DNA of 64,000 nt from JAZDCJ01 sp036311985 (lineage in GTDB: Bacteria > Actinomycetota > Actinomycetes > Actinomycetales > Micrococcaceae). The translations under genes were made by a program, and so were the position numbers. The notes beneath the pieces were generated by a model. That model made no database searches. It had not been told where the DNA came from and saw only the letters and a list, made by a program, of their open reading frames with translations. Positions within the stretch are counted from its first letter, which is position 1. Every line of letters begins with the position of its first letter. Shown piece after piece: positions 9,287-18,631 of the stretch. The stretch lies in the NCBI RefSeq assembly GCF_036311985.1, contig NZ_JAZDCJ010000012.1. One strand, given 5' to 3'.

Positions 9287-10291
9287 TCAGTTCTCCAGTC
9301 GCCGCGGCTCGGGCAGCGGGCCGCCGTACCAGTGCTCGACGAGGGCGCGGGCGATCGAGGCCCCCGCGGGCACGGAGACCGCCCCGTCGAGCACGGCGGC
9401 CGCCAGCTCCCGGCGCGTGAACCAGCGCAGCTCGATGATCTCCTCGCCGTCCGGGACCGTGTGCGTGGAGTCGGCGCGGGCCGTGAAGCCGAGCATGAGC
9501 GAGGCGGGGAAGGGCCACGGCTGCGAGCCCAGGTAGCGCGGCTCTCGAACGGTGATCCCGGCCTCCTCGCGGACCTCGCGGACCACGGCCGCCTCGAGCG
9601 ACTCGCCCGGTTCCACGAATCCTGCCAGGGTCGAGAACCGCTGCCCGCCCCATTGGGCGTTGGCGCCGAGGAGGAGGCGGTCGGCGTCGTCGGTGATGGA
9701 CACGATGACGGCCGGGTCGGTGCGCGGGAAGTGCTCCGATCCGTCGGCCGGGCATTGCCGCACCCAGCCGCTCTGCACGACCTCCGTCGGTGCACCGCAG
9801 CGCGGGCAGTGGGTGTGGGAGGCGTGCCAGTTGGCGATCGCCACGGCCTCGACGAAGAGCCCGGCGTCCCCGGCCCCGAGACCCGCCGCGACGTCGCGCA
9901 GGCCGAGCCATTCGGCGTCGTGCAGCCCGGAAGGGACCCCGGCATGGTCCGCGAGGACGAGCTCCTGCCCCGCCCTGCGTCCGAGGTAGACGAGGTGCCG
10001 CGCCCCCTCGGCGGCCCCGGTGCCGGAGAGGACCAGGCGCCCGTCCGCCACGGCGGCGCGGCCGTTGACCAGGACGAGGACCGCCGTGTCCGATCCGGAC
10101 AGGACGGCGGGCAGCCAGCCGGGATCGGCCCGCCGCTCGCACCCGCGGTCCACCGTGGTGCGCGCCAGCGGCAGCTCCCCCAATGGCACGGCGGCGTGCG
10201 CGCCGGCGGCTCCCGCGGGCGCGTCGGACGGCGCCGCGGACGGCGCGGGGGCTGGGACGGGGGCGTTCGGTCCGGCCGCGGGGAAAGTCAT
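9287..10291 (-). CDS. nudC: NAD(+)/NADH pyrophosphatase NudC (Nudix)
   Basis: A 334-residue Nudix hydrolase. The NudC-type zinc site is CPRCGAPTEVVQSGWVRQCP near residues 155-174, followed by HFPRTDPAVIVSITD. The Nudix box is GFVEPGESLEAAVVREVREE, and the SQPWPFP motif that marks the NADH-specific branch follows it. NudC hydrolyses NAD(H) to NMN(H) and AMP, and in some bacteria removes NAD caps from RNA. The N-terminus is Ala/Pro-rich. ATG 10291 has AGGAGG directly upstream and also a -10-like TACGGT 7 nt before it. It heads a two-gene unit with uvrD2. Confidence 0.93.
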   Translation of the reverse strand: MTFPAAGPNAPVPAPAPSAAPSDAPAGAAGAHAAVPLGELPLARTTVDRGCERRADPGWLPAVLSGSDTAVLVLVNGRAAVADGRLVLSGTGAAEGARHLVYLGRRAGQELVLADHAGVPSGLHDAEWLGLRDVAAGLGAGDAGLFVEAVAIANWHASHTHCPRCGAPTEVVQSGWVRQCPADGSEHFPRTDPAVIVSITDDADRLLLGANAQWGGQRFSTLAGFVEPGESLEAAVVREVREEAGITVREPRYLGSQPWPFPASLMLGFTARADSTHTVPDGEEIIELRWFTRRELAAAVLDGAVSVPAGASIARALVEHWYGGPLPEPRRLEN

Positions 10292-10298
10292 ACCTCCT

Positions 10299-10304
10299 AC
10301 CGTA
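10299..10304 (-). promoter_or_regulatory. -10 box of nudC
   Basis: TACGGT on the minus strand ends 7 nt before ATG 10291. The 7-nt gap also contains AGGAGG, so the message may be leaderless or carry only a minimal leader. Confidence 0.4.
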
Positions 10305-10421
10305 CTGACCGGCACCGCCGCCCGCACACGCGGAGGTGCGGGTGTGGACCGCGGCCGGTGGTGAAACCGCTGTTCCCGCGACTCGCCGCACGGCACCACG
10401 GCGGCGGCGCCCCGCACCGCA

Positions 10422-10427
10422 TACGGT
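10422..10427 (+). promoter_or_regulatory. -10 box of the phosphotransferase gene, leaderless spacing
   Basis: TACGGT ends 7 nt before GTG 10435. It supports the GTG start and an mRNA without a leader. Confidence 0.45.
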
Positions 10428-10434
10428 GGAAGAC

Positions 10435-11898
10435 GTGAAACGCTCTCCCATGGAACTCGCCGCCATCGCCACGGCCGCGGTGCCCGGACTGGCGCCGGTC
10501 GGCGTCGCGGGCCTCGCCGACGACGCCGACGACTTCGATTCGGCGGTCATCGTCGACGGGCAGCAGAACCGCTGGCGCGTGCGTTCCCCGCGCCACGACG
10601 AGGCGAGCATGCGGCTCGAGACCGAGCTCGCCGCCCTGCGTTCCTTCACGCCCGGCGTGCGCGCGGCCCTGCCCTTCCGCCTGCCTTCGGTGGCCGGGAC
10701 CGTGAGCCAGGGGCGCTTGCGCACGTTCGTCTACAACCATGTCGACGGCGCCGCGCTGGAGCTGGAGGACCTCGTCTCCAGCGGCGGGCGGACCGCAGCG
10801 GACGTCGGCCGCACCCTCGCGGCGATCCATTCGCTGCCCCAGGACGTCGTGGACCGGGCGGACCTGCCGGTCTACTCGGCGAACGAGTTCCGCCAGCGGC
10901 GCCTGAACGAGCTCGACCAGGCCGCGACGACGGGCAGGATCCCGGCGCGCCTCCTGCGCCGCTGGGAACACGCCCTGGAGGACGTGGCCCTGTGGCGCTT
11001 CAATCCGACCGTGGTCCACGGGGACCTGCACGAGGAGAACCTCCTGCTCGTCGAGGGCCGGGTCAGCGCCGTGACCGGCTGGACGGATCTGCACATCGGG
11101 GACCCCGCCGACGACTTTGCCTGGCTCGCGGCCGCGCACGAGCAGTCCTTCGCCGACGCCGTGCTCGAGTCCTACACCGCGCAGCGCGGGGACAAGGCCG
11201 ATCCGCACCTCATGCGCCGGGCGGCACTGGCCGCCGAGTTCGCCCTGGCCCAGTGGCTGGCCAAGGGCCTCGCCCTCGAGGACGCGGAGCGGATCCAGGA
11301 GGCCGAGGACATGCTCCGCGAGCTGGACGAGGACATCGCGGAATTCGGCGGCCAGCCCATCAGCATTGTCGAGCCCCCGCGCTACGACGTCGGGGCGGAC
11401 GCCTCGGCGGACGGTGCCCTGGCCGGTGCCGAGGCCGGCGCTGCACCCATCGGAGGAGACGACGCCGGGGCCGGCGCCGTCTCCGCGGGCCGCGCCGGTG
11501 CGCCAGACGCCGACGGGAACGCGCCGGCCCCGGACGTTGCCGCTGACGCCGGCGCGGACGACGCGGAAGAGGACCGCGCTGGCGGTCCTGCCGCCGGCCC
11601 CCACGAGGACACGGACGGCGACGCCGGATCCAGCGCGGACGTGGTCCTCGGCGACGGCGACGAGGACGCGGCCGTCATCATCTCCCGGCCCGGCGCGACG
11701 GGCGGCGCGGCCGGCCCGGACGGCGGGCCGGAACACGAACCCGCGGAGCACGACCAGGTCGACGTCCCGGCGGAGGACGAGGCGGCGGGCGGTCAGCCCG
11801 CGGACGACGAGGAGGTCGCGGACCAGGCCGTCGCGCCGACCGAGGCCCCGACGTCGGCCCTGCCCGCCATCGACCCGGACGGCCGCACCCTCCGCTAG
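10435..11898 (+). CDS. APH-family phosphotransferase with long acidic tail
   Basis: A 487-residue protein with an aminoglycoside-phosphotransferase-type kinase fold in the first ~310 residues. The catalytic loop is VVHGDLHEENLLLVEG (HxDxxxxN), and the metal-binding aspartate is in HIGDPADDFAWLAA, close to the macrolide 2'-phosphotransferase branch. Position and family do not identify a substrate, and antibiotic resistance should not be inferred. From about residue 315 the protein is an Ala/Asp/Gly/Glu-rich, probably disordered tail of some 170 residues that includes one dispersed repeat copy. GTG 10435 follows a -10 box at 7 nt. The gene is divergent from nudC and convergent with adnB. Confidence 0.8.
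   Translation: MKRSPMELAAIATAAVPGLAPVGVAGLADDADDFDSAVIVDGQQNRWRVRSPRHDEASMRLETELAALRSFTPGVRAALPFRLPSVAGTVSQGRLRTFVYNHVDGAALELEDLVSSGGRTAADVGRTLAAIHSLPQDVVDRADLPVYSANEFRQRRLNELDQAATTGRIPARLLRRWEHALEDVALWRFNPTVVHGDLHEENLLLVEGRVSAVTGWTDLHIGDPADDFAWLAAAHEQSFADAVLESYTAQRGDKADPHLMRRAALAAEFALAQWLAKGLALEDAERIQEAEDMLRELDEDIAEFGGQPISIVEPPRYDVGADASADGALAGAEAGAAPIGGDDAGAGAVSAGRAGAPDADGNAPAPDVAADAGADDAEEDRAGGPAAGPHEDTDGDAGSSADVVLGDGDEDAAVIISRPGATGGAAGPDGGPEHEPAEHDQVDVPAEDEAAGGQPADDEEVADQAVAPTEAPTSALPAIDPDGRTLR
11458..11475 (+). repeat. Dispersed repeat copy in the phosphotransferase tail
   Basis: GACGACGCCGGGGCCGGC, read in frame as DDAGAG within the acidic tail. Confidence 0.55.
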
Positions 11899-11918
11899 CC
11901 TCCGCGCCCGGGCCTGCC

Positions 11919-14900
11919 CTATGCCTCGGCGGGTCCGGCGGCCGGCACGGCATCGAGCGCCGTGGTGATGAGCCGTTCCAGTTCCTCCTCCCCCGCCAGG
12001 TCGTGGGGGCGGATCGTCGTCCCGTCGCCGACGTAGTAGAACGCGGCGCCGACCTGTTCCACGTCGATCCCGTGGAGCCTCGCCCACCCCAGCCGGTACA
12101 CGGCCAGTTGCAGGGACTTGTGGGCGAGCTCCCGCCCGGTGGGAACCCGGCCGGTCTTCCAGTCGACGAGGACCCAGCGCTCCGTCCCGTCCTCGCCGCG
12201 CTCACGGAACACGGCGTCGACGCGCCCGCGCACGGTCACCGGTCCCACGGGGGTCTCGAGGGGGACCTCGACGTGGGTCGGTTGGCGTTCGGCCCACTCG
12301 GAGTCGAGGAAGGCGGCCTTCATCTCCTCGAGGCCGTACTGGTCGTCGACGTAGGCGTCCGCCGCCCCGGGGAATTCGCCGAGGTCGAGCATGCCGGTGC
12401 TGCCGTAGTGCTCCTCGACCCACGCGTGGAACGCCGTGCCCTTGCGGGCGGCGATCCCGGGGCGCCGCGGAACGGGGCGGCGCAGCTGGGCGAGGACCTG
12501 CCCGGCGTCCGTGGCGAGGTCAACGAACAGCGAGGCCCGCACGTGCCGGGGCGGTTCGGGCCTGCGCGGCCGGGTGGCCTCGAGCTGGCGGGCGACGAGC
12601 AGGCGTGCCTCGTGGTCCCAGTCCCGTCCGGAGTCCGTCTCCGGGGCCGGCGGCTCCTGTCCCGTCCAGCCGCGCACGGCGGCCGCGGCGGCCTCGGCCC
12701 GCGCCCGCCGCCCGGGAGGCCGGGCCTCGGGTACACCGGCCCGCAGCCGGACGGGGCCCTCGAGGGGGTCGTACGGCCAGCGCGCCTCGACGGGGTCCTC
12801 CCGGTAGGGGTTCTCCCCGGGCGCTTCCTCGTCCGCGCACCAGAGCGGGAGCACGGCGGACGGGGCCGGCCCCTCCGCCAACGGCAGCAGCGCCTCGAGG
12901 AACGGCGAGGGGGCGGTGGTCTTGGTCCGTGTGCCCGTCCACGCGGTGGCGGAGCAGAGCAACAGGTCCTTGGCCCGGGTCAGCGCCACATAGGCGAGGC
13001 GCCGTTCCTCCTGTTCCCCATGCGCGATCACGCGCTGGCGGAACTCGGCCTCGGACTCGACGGCGGCGAAGAGGCTCGGCTGCTCGGTGTCCCAGTGCGG
13101 CAGGTCGTTGCGGTCGCCGCGCAGCGGCCAGGGCAGGGCGCTGTCCCCCGTGGTCCACCGCGAGTCGCGGGCCGAGGGGAAGACGCCGTCGTTCAGCCCG
13201 GTGACGGCGACGACGTCCCATTCGAGGCCCTTGGAGGCGTGGATGGTCAAGAGCTGAACCGCTTCCGCGCTCGCCTCCTGCTGCACGACCTCGAGCCCGC
13301 CCTCCTTGGCGGCCGCGGCGTCGAGCCAGGCCAGGAAGCCGGCCAGGTCGCTGCGCAGGGCGGCGTCCGTGTAGCCGGCCGCGACGTCCGCGAAAGCGTC
13401 GAGGTGCCGTCGGGCCGCGTGGATCCCGGTTCCGGGCCGGGCGGCGACCTCGATGTCGAGCCTCAGGGTCCTCTCGACCTCGTGCAGCAGTGCCGGCAGC
13501 TCGCCATCCACGAGGGTGCGCAAGTGCCGGACCTCTCGTTGAAGGGCCGTGAGGCGTTGGAGGGCCGCGTCGCTGAGCGTCCGCCCGTCGGCGCTCGTCC
13601 AGCCCGGCTTCGGCAGCCAGTCAAGGGCCTCCACGAGGCTCGCGGCGTCGGAGACCTCGCTCCGGGCCTCGGCACGGGCGGCGTCGGCGGCGTCCTCCCG
13701 GGTGTCGACGTCGGCCTCGGCGCCGCGGCGCACGGCCGCCTCGCGCCGGCGGGCCAGGAAGCGGGACCAGTCGGCGAACGCCATGAGGTCGGCGGGACCG
13801 ATCCTCCACCGCGCACCGGAGAGCAGCCTCAGGAGGGCGTCGGAGCGGTCGGGGTCCACGAGGACGCGCAGGGTCGCGACGAGGTCCACGATCTCGGGCA
13901 TCCCCAGGAGCCCGCCGAGCCCGACGATCTCGTAGGGAATCCCGCGCTCCTCGAGCGAGGTGGCGAGCAGGGCGAGCTGGCCGCGCGTGCGGCACAGCAC
14001 CGCCAGGGTGGGCGCCCGGCCGTTCAGGCGCCGGAAGGCGTGGTGCTCTTCGAGCAGGCGGTCGGCGATCCACGCGGCCTCGTCCGCGCTCGTCGCGTGG
14101 CGGACGAGCTCGACGCGCCCGGGGCCGGCGAAGGGGCTCGCCGCGAGCGGCGGGACCTCGATCCGGCGCCCGCCCCGGTTCGGGTCCGCGGCGTTCAGCG
14201 GCGCGGAGACCGCGTTGGCGGCCTCAAGGACGTTGACGGAGTTGCGCCAGGCCGTGGTCAGGAAGGCCGTGGCGGCCGGGCGGCGGTCCCCGTCCGCGGC
14301 CACGGCGGGGAACTCCTCCGGAAAGCGGAAGAGCTGCCCGGCGGAGGCGCCGCGGAAGCCGTAGATGGACTGGTTGGGGTCACCGACGGCCGTCACTGCG
14401 TGCCCGTCGCCGAAGAGCCGGGAGAACAGGATCATCTGTGCGTGGGAGGTGTCCTGGAACTCGTCGAGCAGCACGACCCTGAAGCGGGCACGTTCCGCCT
14501 CGGCCGCGGCGGGGACGGTCTCGGCGATCCGGGCCGCGAGCGCGACGAGGTCGCCGTAGTCCATGACGCCGCGCTCGCGCTTGAGGCGGGCGTAGCCGTC
14601 GGCGAGCCCGGCGACCGTGGAGCGCGTCCGGAGCCTGTCGAGGAGCTCGCGGGCCTTCTGCGCGGGCGGTGTCGTCTTGCCTTCCCGGTACGGCAGCGCG
14701 GCCAACCGCTCCACGAGGCCGTCGAGGTAGGCGGCTCCCTCCGCGGGCGTGCGCAGGTGCTCGGCGCATTCCCCGGCGAAGGAGACGACGGCGTCGATGA
14801 GGGTCGACTTGGACGACGCCAGGTGCTCGTGGTCGCCGTCGTAGGATTCAACGACGTCGGCGGCGAGCTGCCACGCCTGGGCCCCACCGATCAGGGCGGT

Positions 14901-15293
14901 ATCGCTCTCGACCCCGATCCGCAGCCCGTGGTCCTGGACGAGGGTGTTGGCATACGAATGGTACGTCGACACGGAGGGCTCGAGCAGGCCCCCGTCCTCG
15001 GGGTCCGGCTCCCAGGCCCCGGACGCCGCGAGGGTCGCGAGCTGCCCGCGGATCCGCTGGGCGAGCTCGCCGGCGGCCTTGCGCGTGAACGTGACGCCCA
15101 GGATCTGCTCGGGCCGGACGAGGCCGTTGGCCACGAGCCATACGACGCGGTCGGCCATCGTCGCCGTCTTCCCGGAGCCCGCGCCGGCGACCACGAGGAG
15201 GGGTTCGAGCGGGGAGGAGATGATGCGGGACTGCTCGGCGGTGGGTTGGTGCTGGCCCAGCAGCTCGGCCAGTTCCTCGGGCGAGTGCCTCAC
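11919..15293 (-). CDS. adnB: AdnB: UvrD-like motor plus RecB-like nuclease
   Basis: A 1124-residue helicase-nuclease. The N-terminal motor has Walker A LLVVAGAGSGKTATMADRVV near residue 30, RVVLLDEFQDTSHAQMILFS, GDPNQSIYGFRGAS, and QLLTIHASKGLEWDVVAVTG. The C-terminal RecB-family nuclease has the DWKTGR motif (WVLVDWKTGRVPTGRELA) followed by LQLAVYRLGW. This is the subunit of the AdnAB double-strand-break resection complex with an intact motor. I prefer GTG 15293: it overlaps the adnA stop (GTGA), has AGGTGA upstream, and implies translational coupling. An in-frame ATG at 15350 would add 19 residues with little ribosome-site support. Confidence 0.88.
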   Translation of the reverse strand: MRHSPEELAELLGQHQPTAEQSRIISSPLEPLLVVAGAGSGKTATMADRVVWLVANGLVRPEQILGVTFTRKAAGELAQRIRGQLATLAASGAWEPDPEDGGLLEPSVSTYHSYANTLVQDHGLRIGVESDTALIGGAQAWQLAADVVESYDGDHEHLASSKSTLIDAVVSFAGECAEHLRTPAEGAAYLDGLVERLAALPYREGKTTPPAQKARELLDRLRTRSTVAGLADGYARLKRERGVMDYGDLVALAARIAETVPAAAEAERARFRVVLLDEFQDTSHAQMILFSRLFGDGHAVTAVGDPNQSIYGFRGASAGQLFRFPEEFPAVAADGDRRPAATAFLTTAWRNSVNVLEAANAVSAPLNAADPNRGGRRIEVPPLAASPFAGPGRVELVRHATSADEAAWIADRLLEEHHAFRRLNGRAPTLAVLCRTRGQLALLATSLEERGIPYEIVGLGGLLGMPEIVDLVATLRVLVDPDRSDALLRLLSGARWRIGPADLMAFADWSRFLARRREAAVRRGAEADVDTREDAADAARAEARSEVSDAASLVEALDWLPKPGWTSADGRTLSDAALQRLTALQREVRHLRTLVDGELPALLHEVERTLRLDIEVAARPGTGIHAARRHLDAFADVAAGYTDAALRSDLAGFLAWLDAAAAKEGGLEVVQQEASAEAVQLLTIHASKGLEWDVVAVTGLNDGVFPSARDSRWTTGDSALPWPLRGDRNDLPHWDTEQPSLFAAVESEAEFRQRVIAHGEQEERRLAYVALTRAKDLLLCSATAWTGTRTKTTAPSPFLEALLPLAEGPAPSAVLPLWCADEEAPGENPYREDPVEARWPYDPLEGPVRLRAGVPEARPPGRRARAEAAAAAVRGWTGQEPPAPETDSGRDWDHEARLLVARQLEATRPRRPEPPRHVRASLFVDLATDAGQVLAQLRRPVPRRPGIAARKGTAFHAWVEEHYGSTGMLDLGEFPGAADAYVDDQYGLEEMKAAFLDSEWAERQPTHVEVPLETPVGPVTVRGRVDAVFRERGEDGTERWVLVDWKTGRVPTGRELAHKSLQLAVYRLGWARLHGIDVEQVGAAFYYVGDGTTIRPHDLAGEEELERLITTALDAVPAAGPAEA

Positions 15294-18200
15294 GGTTCGG
15301 TCACCTGCCTTCCTTCGGTACACAGCGGGCAGACGGACGGGAGGCGACATGAGCTGCCAGCCGCCCCGCCGCGGGTGGGGTCGTGCCGGGCCAGGAAGTC
15401 GGCGGCCCCCATGGCCCGTGCCGCCTCGAGCACGAGGGGCGTCGCCCAGTCCTCGCCCTCGACGGCGGGCTGGACCTGCTCGCGGGGCGTCTTGGTGGAG
15501 GTGCCGAGCTGGACCAGGGCGGCCCCCGCCGGGTCGCGGGACAGGCCTGCGACCCCGTCGAGCGCCCCGGCCCGCACGGCGGCCTGGTAGCTGGCCAGCT
15601 GCGGGTTGCGGTCGACGTCCTTGCCTGACGGCTGGCTCTTGCCGGTCTTCAGGTCCACGACGAAGGGGCGCCCGTCGGGGCCGGCCTCGACGCGGTCGAT
15701 CACCCCGCGCAGCCGCACGGTGGCGGAGCCGTCGCCGATCTCCACCTCGAAGTCGGTCTCGCGGCCGCGCAGCTCGCGCCCGGCCTGGCGCATGAGCAGG
15801 GTGTACTGCGCGAGCTTGCGCAGCATGGATCCGGCCCGGTCGTGGTCGCGGTGGGTCTCCCAGTTCGTCGGCAGGTCGAGCTCGGGCCAGCGCCGGTCCA
15901 GCTCCGTCAGGTACTGCTCCCCCGAGGCGTCGGGCAGGTCCTCGGCGATCGCGTGGACCAGCGTGCCGAGGCTGCGCGCGAAGTCCGTGGCCGGTTCCCC
16001 GCCGGCCGCCTGGACGAACCAGTTCAGCGGGGACTCGAGGGCCGCCTGGACCTTGGACGGGGAGACCTTGACGGGGTGCCCGTCCGCGGTGACGGGGCCC
16101 GTGCTCGTGGCGGGCGCCAGCCCCCACCACTCGTCCGGGTCGGCCCCGCGCACGGGCACGGGAGCGGTGGCGAGGCGGGCCAGGACCGCTGCCGCGTCCC
16201 GGGCCGTCGGGTCCAGCCCGCCGCTCCCCGGTCCGGGTTGCCCAGCGCCCGGGGAGGCGGACGACGCCGGCGCGGCCCCGCTGTCGTCCGCCGGACCGGT
16301 CGGGGCGGCGGCGGGGGCCGTCCGGGCTCCGGCCTCGGCGGCCTGCCGGAGCAGCGCCACGAGCGAGCCGAGCGTGCGGGCGCGCGGCACCCGGGTCACC
16401 GGCCGGGTCGCCGGCCCGCCGGTCTCCACCGGAGGGCTCCACGGGCTCACGAGGTCCAGGAATCCGGAGGGCTGGTGGTCCTCGGAGTCCACGGCGACGC
16501 AGACGAGGCTCCCGCGGCAGCGCGAGACGGCCGCCGCGAAGCTGCGCAGCTCGTCGGCGCGGGTGGCCCGCAGCCGCGACGCCGGATCGCGCTGCCGCAA
16601 GGCCACGGGGCCGTGTTCGACGACGTCGGCGAGGGCCCCGCTGTGCAGGAGCTCGCCGCGCAGGCGCGTGTTGGGCCAGATGCCTTCCTGGAGGCCCGGA
16701 ATCAGGACGAGCCCCCACTCCCGGCCCGCCGCCGCGGCCGGCGTCAGGACCTCGACGGACGGACCGCTCCCGCCCCGCCCGGCAAGGGAGTCCATCGGCA
16801 GGTCCTGGGCCAGGACGTGGTCTACGAACTGGGCGATCGTGGCGCCCGGAAGCTGGTCGACGAAGCGCTCGGCGGCCTGGAAGAGCGCCAGGACGGCGTC
16901 GAGGTCCTGGTCCGCCCGGGAACCCGCTCCCCCGCCGGCGAGCGCCGCGGTGCTCCAGGCCCCCGACATCCCGGAGGCGTCCCACAGCGCCCAGAGTGCG
17001 GTCTCCGCCGTGGCTCCCCCGCGGTCCGCCTCCTCGGCGAGGGCGTCGAGCATCCGCCGGATCCGCCGGGCGCCGGCGGCCTCGCGGCCCGACCCTTCGG
17101 GGATCCCGACGGATCCGAAGAGGCCCGCGAGGAGCTCGGAGCTGCCGCGCGTGCCGCCGCGGGCGTGCTCCTCGCGGCGCAGGCCCTGCCGCAGTCGCCG
17201 CACGTCCAGGGCCGTCGACTGCCCGTAGCGGGAGGTCAGGAGCGATTCGACGGCGTGCAGACCGGTGGCGTCGCCGCCGGACAGGCCCAGCCGGAGCAGG
17301 TCCAGGAGCGGGCGGACGGCCGGTTCATCGCGCAGCGGCAGCTCGGCCGGGGGGACGCTGACGGAGATCCCCTGTTGGCCCAGGTGCCGCGCGACGGTCC
17401 GGACGAGCGCCCCGTTGCGGACGATCACGGCGATGTCGTCGAGCGGCCGGCCGCCCATGAGGTGTTCCTCGAGGATCCGGTGGGTCAGCAGGCGCAGTTC
17501 GTGCACCGGGGACTCAACGACGTGTGCTTCCACGGACCCCGCGGCCCCGGTACCGGCGCCGTGATCGGTGTCCCGGTCGGCGGCGCCCTCCGGCGGGCGC
17601 GCCGCGATCCCCGTCGCGGTCCCCGCCGGATGGGACAGGAGGCGGCCGGCGGCTCCCGCGGCGAGCGGGATGCGCCGGGCGACTCGCCCCCACGCCTCGG
17701 CGACGTCGAGGGGCATCCGATGCGAGTGCTCGAGGGTCGCCACGGCGACGGGTCGGGCCTCGGTGCCGTAGAACGTGTCGACGCGGGCGAGGAGGTCCGG
17801 GCGGGCGCCGCGGAAGCCCTGGACCACGTTGTCGGGGGCGGCGAAGGCGAGCAGGTCGGCGTCTCGGGCCAGGAGGGACAGGAGCCGGTGCTGGGCCGGA
17901 TTGGCCTCCTGCAGGTCGTCGACGACGACGAGGCGGAGCCTCTCCCGTTCCTCGCCGAGGAGGCGCGGGTGGTGCTCGAGCAGCTCGGCGGCCGCGGTGA
18001 TCAGCCCGGCCGGGTCGAAGGCCTCCGCACTCCCGAGGTCCAGCAGGTCGCGGTACTCCTGGTACAGCTCTGCCGCCGCCGTCCACTCGGGCACCGAGCA
18101 CTCGCTCCCGAGCTCGTGGAGCCGGCCGGCCTCGACGCCGTGCTCGGCGAGGCGGTCGAAGAGCTCGCGGACCTCTTGGCGGAACCCGCGGGTGCCGACC

Positions 18201-18631
18201 GCCTCTCCGAGCGAACCCGGCCACGCGGGGCCGGGCGTGATCCCCGCGGCATGGCCCGCGAGGAGCTGGCCGATCAACGTGTCCTGCTCCGGGCCGGAGA
18301 GGAGCCGCGGCGGGCGTTCGACGTGGGGAAGGTAGCCATCCAGGCGGGCGCGGCGGATCAGGTCGAACGCGTAGGCCGCCCACGTGCGCACGGCCGGTTC
18401 CGAGAAAGTGGATCCGCTGCCGGCCGAAAGCTCGTCGCGCAGGCGTGCCGCCGCGGCGCGCGAGGGGGCGATGACCAGGAGCGAGGACGGGTCCAGTCCG
18501 GCGGCGAGCCGCGCGGAGACCGCCCGCAGCAGCAGCGTCGTCTTACCGGTTCCCGGCGCGCCGAGGACCACGGTGGGGCCGTGTCCGGGCCCGAGCTCGA
18601 GAAGACGCGTCGCGGTATCCATGGAGCTCAT
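15290..18631 (-). CDS. adnA: AdnA: divergent UvrD-like motor plus RecB-like nuclease
   Basis: A 1113-residue partner of AdnB. The ATP site is VVLGAPGTGKTTLLLR near residue 20, with the acidic motif LRLVVVDDLQEANPAQHRLL near 210. A UvrD-like second domain and a RecB nuclease (FVVDLKTGKSQPSGKDVDRN) lie near the C-terminus. The last residues contain CRLPSVCPLC, three cysteines of the Fe-S nuclease pattern; the upstream position usually occupied by the first cysteine reads ESPLNWFVQ, with Ser. An Ala/Pro-rich linker near residues 780-820 holds a variant of the dispersed repeat. ATG 18631 overlaps the ATL stop (ATGA), so ATL, adnA and adnB form one coupled operon. Confidence 0.87.
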   Translation of the reverse strand: MSSMDTATRLLELGPGHGPTVVLGAPGTGKTTLLLRAVSARLAAGLDPSSLLVIAPSRAAAARLRDELSAGSGSTFSEPAVRTWAAYAFDLIRRARLDGYLPHVERPPRLLSGPEQDTLIGQLLAGHAAGITPGPAWPGSLGEAVGTRGFRQEVRELFDRLAEHGVEAGRLHELGSECSVPEWTAAAELYQEYRDLLDLGSAEAFDPAGLITAAAELLEHHPRLLGEERERLRLVVVDDLQEANPAQHRLLSLLARDADLLAFAAPDNVVQGFRGARPDLLARVDTFYGTEARPVAVATLEHSHRMPLDVAEAWGRVARRIPLAAGAAGRLLSHPAGTATGIAARPPEGAADRDTDHGAGTGAAGSVEAHVVESPVHELRLLTHRILEEHLMGGRPLDDIAVIVRNGALVRTVARHLGQQGISVSVPPAELPLRDEPAVRPLLDLLRLGLSGGDATGLHAVESLLTSRYGQSTALDVRRLRQGLRREEHARGGTRGSSELLAGLFGSVGIPEGSGREAAGARRIRRMLDALAEEADRGGATAETALWALWDASGMSGAWSTAALAGGGAGSRADQDLDAVLALFQAAERFVDQLPGATIAQFVDHVLAQDLPMDSLAGRGGSGPSVEVLTPAAAAGREWGLVLIPGLQEGIWPNTRLRGELLHSGALADVVEHGPVALRQRDPASRLRATRADELRSFAAAVSRCRGSLVCVAVDSEDHQPSGFLDLVSPWSPPVETGGPATRPVTRVPRARTLGSLVALLRQAAEAGARTAPAAAPTGPADDSGAAPASSASPGAGQPGPGSGGLDPTARDAAAVLARLATAPVPVRGADPDEWWGLAPATSTGPVTADGHPVKVSPSKVQAALESPLNWFVQAAGGEPATDFARSLGTLVHAIAEDLPDASGEQYLTELDRRWPELDLPTNWETHRDHDRAGSMLRKLAQYTLLMRQAGRELRGRETDFEVEIGDGSATVRLRGVIDRVEAGPDGRPFVVDLKTGKSQPSGKDVDRNPQLASYQAAVRAGALDGVAGLSRDPAGAALVQLGTSTKTPREQVQPAVEGEDWATPLVLEAARAMGAADFLARHDPTRGGAAGSSCRLPSVCPLCTEGRQVTEP
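16269..16289 (-). repeat. Variant dispersed repeat in the AdnA linker
   Basis: The minus strand reads GACGACAGCGGGGCCGCGCC, differing from the consensus by a few bases at one codon and encoding DDSGAAP. It abuts an inverted partial copy at 16259-16270. Confidence 0.5.

Noticed and set aside
7164..10724. 1186-codon frame suggesting a Nudix-helicase fusion
   Set aside because: UvrD2 begins at ATG 9281; upstream of it this frame is out of phase with the true nudC frame.
10435..11898. Antibiotic resistance kinase
   Set aside because: The catalytic loop is that of the broad APH/Mph family. Chromosomal housekeeping context gives no support for resistance.
11919..16985. 1688-codon frame suggesting a fused helicase
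   Set aside because: AdnB starts at 15293 (or 15350). The part upstream is a shadow frame of adnA, Arg/Gly/Pro-rich without motifs.
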